This document shows, piece after piece, positions 7,037-11,919 of a DNA stretch of 11,919 nucleotides. The DNA is from Candidatus Parvarchaeota archaeon (GTDB taxonomy: Archaea > Nanobdellota > Nanobdellia > Parvarchaeales > Parvarchaeaceae). Both the position numbers and the translations under genes were made by a program. The notes below the pieces were generated by a model that was not told where the DNA came from, made no database searches, and was given only the letters and a program-made list of their open reading frames with translations. The stretch's first letter is position 1. Each line of letters begins with the position of its first letter. The DNA is taken from assembly GCA_023378805.1 (NCBI GenBank), contig JAMCSQ010000043.1, positions 1 through 11,919 of the forward strand. The letters run 5' to 3'.

Positions 7037-7110
7037 TGCCCCCGCCAGGATTTGAACCTGGGTGCCCGGTTTAGGAAACCGGTATTCTGTCCAAGCTAAA
7101 CTACGAGGGC
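7037..7110 (-). tRNA. tRNA-Arg (anticodon CCT)
   Basis: A complete 74-nt cloverleaf including the discriminator A. The acceptor stem GCCCTCG pairs with CGGGGGC (one T-G). The D arm has GTTT/GAAT, with wobble pairs and a GG in the loop. The anticodon stem CCGGT/ACCGG carries loop TTCCTAA with anticodon CCT, which decodes AGG. The variable region has 4 nt, and the T arm CCAGG/CCTGG has loop TTCAAAT. No intron was seen. The 3' CCA is not encoded (ATA follows the stem), so it must be added by CCA transferase, as is common in archaea. Confidence 0.96.
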
Positions 7111-7159
7111 TATTCGAAATCTAAAGCTTTTTTAGCTTAAATCATTTAATTTTAAAACT

Positions 7160-7168
7160 ATAAATATT
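7160..7168 (+). promoter_or_regulatory. TATA box of the AAA+ ATPase gene
   Basis: TATAAATAT (7160-7168) is centred about 32 bp upstream of the ATG at 7196, allowing a transcript with a leader of only a few bases. No Shine-Dalgarno site is visible. Confidence 0.5.
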
Positions 7169-7195
7169 ATCCTTTATCATATCTCTTTATTGTTT

Positions 7196-7858
7196 ATGGC
7201 AGGAAATAATCCTTTTATAAGTATAACATACTCAGAAAATGACATCTTAGTAGACAGAGTCAACGAAAGAATAGAAATTTTAATACTTATAAATGAAGCA
7301 ATGGAACACGGCGGTATAATAGTACTCCAAGGAGCACCCGGTATGGGAAAAAGCACGCTGCTAACTGCTATTGAAAAAGAACTGGAGAAATCGAAGAACA
7401 TAGATGTTATAAGAGAAGAATTTACTCCTATGGTTTATAATAAGATAAGAAACTTGGATATTAAACCTCCAAAAAAGTTGGTAATAGAACTTGATGATTT
7501 TAATAACATAGAAATGCTTGAAAAATTGAGCCAGCAAAGAGTTATCGATCTCTTATATAACCTAAGCCAGAAAATTGCAGTTTTAATGGTTGAAAACAGA
7601 GAAGACGGCGTTGAAAAAGCGCTTAAATCACAGAGCAAACAGTTCAAAAAATACAATCTTGCTGGGCTTTCAAAGGAAGACTTAAAACAGATAGTAATAA
7701 ATAGACTGAATTCAGTAAGAGCTATAAAATCTGATTCTCTTGAGCCTTTTACTGAAGCTGAGTATGAAAAGATATATAAGAAGGCAAGAGGAAATCCTAG
7801 AATTGCGTTGCTAATATGCTCTGCATTATACGATCAGAAAACAAATAATATAATATAA
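7196..7858 (+). CDS. AAA+ ATPase with ORC/Cdc6-like lid
   Basis: A 220-residue P-loop ATPase. Walker A is GAPGMGKST (46-54). Walker B is LVIELDD (95-101), ending in Asp-Asp rather than Asp-Glu. A sensor-1 area lies at IAVLMVEN. The lid has GLSKEDLKQIVINRL followed by ARGNPRIAL with the sensor-2 Arg at 192. The lid resembles Orc1/Cdc6 and related AAA+ ATPases, but there is no C-terminal winged helix, so it is shorter than a replication initiator. It could be a chaperone-like or membrane-partner ATPase. The ATG at 7196 is preferred over a TTG at 7190 because of the TATA spacing. The presenilin-like gene begins 18 nt downstream on the same strand, so the two probably share a transcript. Confidence 0.85.
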   Translation: MAGNNPFISITYSENDILVDRVNERIEILILINEAMEHGGIIVLQGAPGMGKSTLLTAIEKELEKSKNIDVIREEFTPMVYNKIRNLDIKPPKKLVIELDDFNNIEMLEKLSQQRVIDLLYNLSQKIAVLMVENREDGVEKALKSQSKQFKKYNLAGLSKEDLKQIVINRLNSVRAIKSDSLEPFTEAEYEKIYKKARGNPRIALLICSALYDQKTNNII

Positions 7859-7876
7859 AGGATAATTAAAGGATAC

Positions 7877-8752
7877 ATGAAAACAAACGTTAAAATAGCC
7901 CTGTTACTCCTGGTTATTTTTGCAATAGTCCTAATAGCAAGCAGTTTTTTTGCAGGAGTAAATCTAAAATTGTTTTCAGTCATTTCGCTGCAAACCGGAG
8001 TAAACTATAGCATCTCCTCTCCATTTTACTATTTAGTATACATAATAATCGCGGGTTTACTGGTACCAACTGCAATAATCCTGCTGCTTGTAAAATATAA
8101 AAAATTAAAGATAATAAACATTATTATTATATTTTTGTTTTTGATTATTATGTATGCCTTTTCAGACATTCTCCTTCTAGACATATATGTTTTCCTTTTA
8201 CATGGCAACGTAAATTCTAATGGAGGTTTACTTGGCGTTTTTTCACTATTAGCCTATGTTCTGCCGGTAATATTTACAGTTTATTACTTCAAATATGCGG
8301 GAAAATATGGAAAAGACGTTTTAAATATAATCTTATTTGTATCGATCTCCGCCATTATATCATTGGACTTGAATATAATAACTGCGTTGATACTTATTGC
8401 AATAATAAGTGTTTATGATTATATCTCTGTTTTTATAACGAAGCACATGTTGACACTTGCAAAGGCATTTTCCAACAATTCATTCGGGGGTATAGTATTA
8501 ATGGCAAGAAAGGCAAAGAAACAGGAAATCTTCCTCGGAGGAGGTGATATGGCGTTCCCCGCAATTCTCGCAGATGAATTCTTTCTTCATTATAACTTTC
8601 TTTCAGGAGTATTTGCAATAATCGGTGCAGTGATTGGATTGTCAGTAATACTGTTTTTAGGCAAGAAAGGGAAGGCTTACCCTGCAATGGCTGCCATAGG
8701 GCCTATGCAGTTCGCTATCCTAGGATTATATTTTCTAATAAGATTTATCTGA
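7877..8752 (+). CDS. Presenilin-like GxGD intramembrane aspartyl protease
   Basis: A membrane protein of 291 residues with about eight or nine hydrophobic helices, matching the archaeal presenilin/signal peptide peptidase group (peptidase family A22 type). It should cleave transmembrane substrates within the membrane. The two catalytic aspartates are visible: D181 in VYDYISVF and D224 in FLGGGDMAFP (the GxGD motif). The third signature, usually PAL, reads YPAMAAIGP (PAM, 269-271). The first helix (residues about 7-26) may act as a signal anchor. The ATG at 7877 has AAAGGAT just upstream, a plausible Shine-Dalgarno site, as expected for the second gene of a transcript with the AAA+ ATPase. Natural substrates are unknown. 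Confidence 0.9.
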   Translation: MKTNVKIALLLLVIFAIVLIASSFFAGVNLKLFSVISLQTGVNYSISSPFYYLVYIIIAGLLVPTAIILLLVKYKKLKIINIIIIFLFLIIMYAFSDILLLDIYVFLLHGNVNSNGGLLGVFSLLAYVLPVIFTVYYFKYAGKYGKDVLNIILFVSISAIISLDLNIITALILIAIISVYDYISVFITKHMLTLAKAFSNNSFGGIVLMARKAKKQEIFLGGGDMAFPAILADEFFLHYNFLSGVFAIIGAVIGLSVILFLGKKGKAYPAMAAIGPMQFAILGLYFLIRFI

Positions 8753-8768
8753 TATAACGGCGTTATAT
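8752..8768. repeat. 17-bp perfect palindrome over the sufT-like promoter
   Basis: ATATAACG and CGTTATAT are perfect inverted repeats separated by one G. The palindrome starts at the last base of the presenilin-like stop codon and its right arm enters the TATA box of the DUF59 gene. It could be an operator for a dimeric repressor, or just AT-rich chance around a TATA box. There is no T-run after it, so a terminator is less likely. Confidence 0.6.
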
Positions 8769-8775
8769 ATTTAAA
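8763..8775 (+). promoter_or_regulatory. TATA box of the DUF59/SufT-like gene
   Basis: TTATATATTTAAA is centred about 28 bp upstream of the ATG at 8797, a standard spacing for a leaderless archaeal gene. The left part is shared with the palindrome at 8752-8768. Confidence 0.65.
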
Positions 8776-8796
8776 CTATCATGAATTAAAAACAAA

Positions 8797-9102
8797 ATGG
8801 AAGTTAACGTAAAAGAGGAAGATGTAATAAAAGGACTAAAACAGTGCTTTGACCCAGAGATACCTGCAAACATCTACGATTTAGGATTAATATACAAAAT
8901 AGAGATAAATGGAACTGAGGTAAAAATAACAATGACTTTAACCTCTCCTTTCTGCCCGGTTACAGATTATTTAGTAGAGGATATAAAAGGGAAGGTAATT
9001 GATTTCTCTGGCGCCACAAAGGTAGACTTAGATATAACCTTTGATCCTCCATGGACAAAGGATAAAATGACCGATGAAGCAAGAGCGGAGCTAGGGATAT
9101 AG
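8797..9102 (+). CDS. DUF59/MIP18 family protein (SufT-like iron-sulfur assembly factor)
   Basis: A 101-residue single-domain DUF59 protein of the PaaD/SufT/MIP18 group, which helps deliver or mature iron-sulfur clusters. Visible family marks are FDPEIPANIYDLGLIY (18-33), the LTSPFCP segment with the conserved Cys at 53, and FDPPWTKDKMTDEAR near the C-terminus. Length is typical for the stand-alone domain. The gene has its own TATA box and no Shine-Dalgarno site, so it is probably a single leaderless gene. No other suf gene is in the window. The symbol sufT would be reasonable but is not proven. Confidence 0.92.
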   Translation: MEVNVKEEDVIKGLKQCFDPEIPANIYDLGLIYKIEINGTEVKITMTLTSPFCPVTDYLVEDIKGKVIDFSGATKVDLDITFDPPWTKDKMTDEARAELGI

Positions 9103-9312
9103 ATTGTATACTTGTCATTTTCTTCTATCAACTCCAATAAAGTTTTACGTAGACGCCTCCATCTGAAGTTAAATTTCCATCTCCCTACCTTAAGCCCTTC
9201 TTTATTATCATTTATTTCTAAAAAGCAATATCCAGGGAACCCTTCAAAAGCCTTGTATTATACGCAGGCTATGGATCATACCTCAGCATATAAATTTAAG
9301 TTATTATTAATC

Positions 9313-10416
9313 TTAATCTAAAAAATCCTTTTCTTTTATTTTATTTGGTATATACTCCTCTGTCATAAATGACAAGCCCTTAGCGGTAAACGCGTCTAAT
9401 TCAACTTTAGCCTGAAGTTTCTCCATCTTAGATAACTCCTCTTGCCATGCTTTGTTGTTCTTAAACCAATCATAATTTTTTATCTGTTTAAGCCTAGATG
9501 CATCAACTTCTTTAAACTTTATCAAATGGCGTTTTAATCCATAACGTTCTATATCTTTTTCCATTAATCCTATAAATTTAGCATCCGGTAATGCCAACCT
9601 ATCAGAAGCGTGTGCGAGCGCTATTGATCCAAATTTTATTGCAGAGTAGATGTATATCCCCCATGGATCGAAATCAACTAAAACATAAACAGGCAGACCT
9701 TCTTCTTCATGTAATCTTTGAAGTAATCTTCTTATTCCTCTTGTTGCTTGACCCTGACTTGACATTATAACACAGTGCAATTTTTTCCACGCCTTATCCT
9801 CATTTGCTCTTTCGAACATCGTACTTTTTTCAAAATACAAAATAAATTTTGCCTCTACTTTATGAAATATTATTTCTTCAACATTACTCGGTATAGCCCA
9901 ACCGCCACTTCCAAGCTTAGACCAATCTATTACATCTCCTCTATCCTCAATTATTACTTCCCCAGCCACAGATCCGTTCTTATTTGCATTGATATTCAGC
10001 TGCTCTCTTGTTAAATCAGTTATCAGTTCTAAATCTTCTATTGCCTTGTTTGTCTCTATCTGATCATCAACTACATCTATCTTTGTCCCAGGTATTGTAC
10101 GTCTTACCTGGTAAAAGGCCGACCTTAAGCTTGTGTGCTTATCACTTTTTATAAGCTCCCTGCTGACTGCCGCCATGGCCATCGTCTGTATGAACTTTCT
10201 TACATGACCAACGTTTAAAAAATATCTTCTTGACAAACCGCTGCCTAATGTGATCATCCTGCTTTCTGTATCGTATTTTATGTTTGATAAACCTCTTACA
10301 GGCAAGGTCAAATAAGGATTTTCTCCTTTCTCTATCTGCTGATAAACATCCTTCCCGAGTTTCTCAAGTACGCTTAATCTCTTTTTCCTTGACTCTTCAA
10401 TTTCCTTGCTATCCAT
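9313..10416 (-). CDS. top6A: DNA topoisomerase VI subunit A (Spo11-like)
   Basis: DNA-cleaving subunit of the type IIB topoisomerase, which with subunit B relaxes and decatenates DNA using ATP. Complete at 367 residues. The winged-helix CAP domain holds the catalytic Tyr102 in LRSAFYQVRRT. The Toprim domain shows the acidic residue E196 in YFEKSTMFE and the D-x-D pair D248/D250 in VLVDFDPWGIYIYSA, which bind magnesium. The Spo11 resemblance is family knowledge. It starts 2 nt after the stop of subunit B, with a strong Shine-Dalgarno site inside the end of that gene, so the two are co-translated. The gene ends convergent with the DUF59 gene across a 210-nt spacer. Confidence 0.97.
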   Translation of the reverse strand: MDSKEIEESRKKRLSVLEKLGKDVYQQIEKGENPYLTLPVRGLSNIKYDTESRMITLGSGLSRRYFLNVGHVRKFIQTMAMAAVSRELIKSDKHTSLRSAFYQVRRTIPGTKIDVVDDQIETNKAIEDLELITDLTREQLNINANKNGSVAGEVIIEDRGDVIDWSKLGSGGWAIPSNVEEIIFHKVEAKFILYFEKSTMFERANEDKAWKKLHCVIMSSQGQATRGIRRLLQRLHEEEGLPVYVLVDFDPWGIYIYSAIKFGSIALAHASDRLALPDAKFIGLMEKDIERYGLKRHLIKFKEVDASRLKQIKNYDWFKNNKAWQEELSKMEKLQAKVELDAFTAKGLSFMTEEYIPNKIKEKDFLD

Positions 10417-10418
10417 AT

Positions 10419-11867
10419 TTACTCCTCCCCTTCTGTAGACGTATCAGATTCTATCTTGCTTGATATCACATCTCCCTTGCTAAGACTTTCCTCCACGTTT
10501 GCTTTAACTTCTTCCTTCTTCTTTTCAAGAAGGCCTTCTATTTTTGCCTTTACCCTTTTTTCTTCAATGTCAGTTAATTTTGAAAGAGAATACGCCAGTT
10601 CTATACCATACTTATCAAACAAACTTATTCTTTCCTGGAACAAGCTGCTTTTATGCTTTCTGTTTAGAAAGACTGAAAGATTCCTAACAAGCTCCTGCAA
10701 TGCAAGCTTTATCTCCTTTATTATTACTGGATAGCCGGCAACTGAATTCTTGCTTTCATTGGTATAAGGCACCCATACTGATGCTATGTGTATTATGAAA
10801 ACAAGCGGACCTATAGGCACCTTGCTTTCTACTTTCAGGCCATAACGTGCATAATCTACACCCAAAAAGCTTTGAGTCAATGCACATGAAGAAGAATCAA
10901 ACAATAGCGGTATCTTATTAGCGAACCTCATTAAAATTGCTTTGTCACTCTGTATCTTTCCGCCATAAGCTGCAGCAACTTCTATTTGAAAAGGCATCCC
11001 CCTATAAACTTCTGGTTTCCTTGTAACTGATTTGACAAACTCCGGTGAGTATTCCTTCTTCAAACTCTTTTCCAGTTCTTCTCCTCCTATCGGTGACAAA
11101 CAATCGGTCTGTGGCCTCATCAAATCGAGGGACTGCAATGCCTTCAATATCGAATTTGCCTGCACTCTATCAATTTCCTGCGGTTTAGTCTTAGCGTCTA
11201 TTCCTGCGCTTTTCAGAGTCTGCTCTGCAACTGCCCTGCTTACCCTAGACAATTCTTTTTCTAAAACTGATGCAACGCTCCTTTCAGTTGAATTTTTTAG
11301 AATCCTTATAAATATTCCTATCTCCAGCCCCTCGGGATGCGGCTTGATTGCCAAAGGCTCCTTTGGCAGAGAGTCTATTACCCGTTTATATGTAATCTTT
11401 TCTCTATTTGGATTAGTATAAATCAAAGTTGCGTGCGGATTTACCAGAGCGGTTCTTCTGACATATTCATCCAATCCTTTGTTTCCACTTATGTAAAGCC
11501 CTTCTATCTCCAATTCAATGCTTGTACCAGATTCGTAAGGATAATCGTCATCGCTTTCCTCAATAACTTCCGGCTCGTTTTTTAGTATGTTTATCTGGAC
11601 TTTCATCATTTTAGCATTCTTTGCGCTTTTTATTTTAGAGATTATCTTAGCGGGCTTGCCTGTTGTAAGCTGTGAGTAAAGGACTGCTGAGTGGATACCT
11701 ATTCCTTGTTGTCCCCTGCCCTGCCTCATTGACTGAAACTTGCTTCCATAAAGCATTCTTCCAAATATATCAGGTATTTTTGATGAAAGTATCCCGGGGC
11801 CATTGTCCATTATTTTTATAAGGAATATTGGAGCATTCTTCTTTAATCTCAGCTGCTTGCCATTCAT
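10419..11867 (-). CDS. top6B: DNA topoisomerase VI subunit B, N-terminus missing or interrupted
   Basis: ATP-binding GHKL subunit of topoisomerase VI. Visible in order: G1 box MDNGPGIL, the FGRMLYGSKF segment, ATP-lid/G2 box GRGQQGIGIHSAV with SQLTTGKP, a helix-two-turn-helix region (SRAVAEQTLKSAGI), then the transducer domain with YRGMPFQIEVAAAYGG, LMRFANKIPLLFDSS, and VWVPYTNESK, whose region supplies the switch Lys in relatives. The C-terminus is complete and is followed after 2 nt by top6A. The first Met of the frame is at 11867, but homology clearly continues upstream to 11915 (SILPNI matches the family). There an in-frame TAA (11918-11916) stops it. About 45 residues including the essential N-box (ENxxDA type) are therefore absent from this frame. 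This may be a frameshift, a sequence error at the window edge or a broken gene. Confidence 0.92.
   Translation of the reverse strand: MNGKQLRLKKNAPIFLIKIMDNGPGILSSKIPDIFGRMLYGSKFQSMRQGRGQQGIGIHSAVLYSQLTTGKPAKIISKIKSAKNAKMMKVQINILKNEPEVIEESDDDYPYESGTSIELEIEGLYISGNKGLDEYVRRTALVNPHATLIYTNPNREKITYKRVIDSLPKEPLAIKPHPEGLEIGIFIRILKNSTERSVASVLEKELSRVSRAVAEQTLKSAGIDAKTKPQEIDRVQANSILKALQSLDLMRPQTDCLSPIGGEELEKSLKKEYSPEFVKSVTRKPEVYRGMPFQIEVAAAYGGKIQSDKAILMRFANKIPLLFDSSSCALTQSFLGVDYARYGLKVESKVPIGPLVFIIHIASVWVPYTNESKNSVAGYPVIIKEIKLALQELVRNLSVFLNRKHKSSLFQERISLFDKYGIELAYSLSKLTDIEEKRVKAKIEGLLEKKKEEVKANVEESLSKGDVISSKIESDTSTEGEE
10422..10430 (-). promoter_or_regulatory. Strong Shine-Dalgarno site for top6A
   Basis: GGGGAGGAG on the minus strand ends 5 nt before the ATG at 10416 and overlaps the last codons of subunit B. 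It is the clearest ribosome binding site in the window, and contrasts with the leaderless first genes of other transcripts. Confidence 0.8.
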
Positions 11868-11919
11868 AAGTACTAAAAGCTTGTCGTTGTTTTCTGATAT
11901 ATTTGGAAGAATGCTTTAT

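Noticed and set aside
7121..7139. Inverted repeat AAGCT-AAAAA-AGCTT as an operator or terminator
   Set aside because: Only 5-nt arms in AT-rich sequence between a divergent tRNA and the AAA+ gene; too weak to call.
9103..9312. C/D box guide RNA
   Set aside because: An ATGATAA is present on the minus strand but no proper C box (RTGATGA) with a paired CTGA box at normal spacing.
9112..9321. 69-residue plus-strand frame
   Set aside because: Starts at TTG without promoter or Shine-Dalgarno site, shows no family resemblance, and runs into the 3' end of top6A.
11032..11585. Plus-strand frames of 129 and 82 residues
   Set aside because: Antisense to the strongly conserved topoisomerase VI B gene; composition is what a shadow frame would give.
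1..11919. CRISPR array, insertion sequence or phage genes
   Set aside because: No repeated units with spacers, no transposase or integrase, and no attachment-like repeats were seen.

Overview
The window is AT-rich (about one third G+C by eye) and archaeal. It holds both subunits of topoisomerase VI, large and small subunits of an archaeal/eukaryotic-type clamp loader (RFC), a GxGD presenilin-like protease, a DUF929 membrane protein, an archaeal-type RNase P RNA, a tRNA without encoded CCA, and TATA boxes about 25-30 bp upstream of genes with almost no leader. The very compact layout and the degenerate RFC large subunit fit a small-genome archaeon, possibly of the DPANN type (for example a Parvarchaeum-like acidophile). 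That lineage guess is inference only.

Layout from left to right. (1) Positions 1-3441, minus strand: a tight four-gene operon with 2-nt gaps or a 1-nt overlap, transcribed as winged-helix protein, KaiC-like ATPase, RFC small subunit, RFC large subunit. The large subunit runs off the left edge and its ATPase motifs are decayed. (2) Positions 3524-5014, minus: a single-pass membrane protein with a coiled coil and an outside thioredoxin-like DUF929 domain (CPFC motif). (3) Positions 5048-5329, minus: the RNase P RNA gene, recognised from its conserved regions and from P1, P2 and P4 helices that can be paired by hand. Spurious reading frames cover this stretch on both strands. Its ends touch the promoters of both neighbours. 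(4) Positions 5365-5655, plus: a small SWIM zinc-finger protein, convergent with and overlapping an unrecognised 243-residue protein (5649-6380, minus). (5) A hemerythrin-like protein (6414-6878, minus) and tRNA-Arg(CCT) (7037-7110, minus). (6) Plus strand 7196-9102: an AAA+ ATPase with an ORC/Cdc6-like lid, a presenilin-like intramembrane protease, and a DUF59/SufT-like iron-sulfur assembly protein with a palindrome over its promoter. (7) Positions 9103-9312: a convergent spacer with no clear gene. (8) Positions 9313 to the right end, minus: topoisomerase VI B then A, with the B frame interrupted by a stop codon at the extreme right edge, inside the conserved ATPase domain.

Functionally, the two ends of the window serve DNA replication and topology (clamp loading, strand passage). 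The middle holds RNA processing (RNase P, tRNA), redox or metal proteins (DUF929, hemerythrin, SufT) and membrane proteolysis. The points most worth a second look are the apparently ATPase-dead RFC large subunit, an RNase P RNA that seems to have lost P3 and gained a stem between P2 and P4, and the stop codon in topoisomerase VI B.
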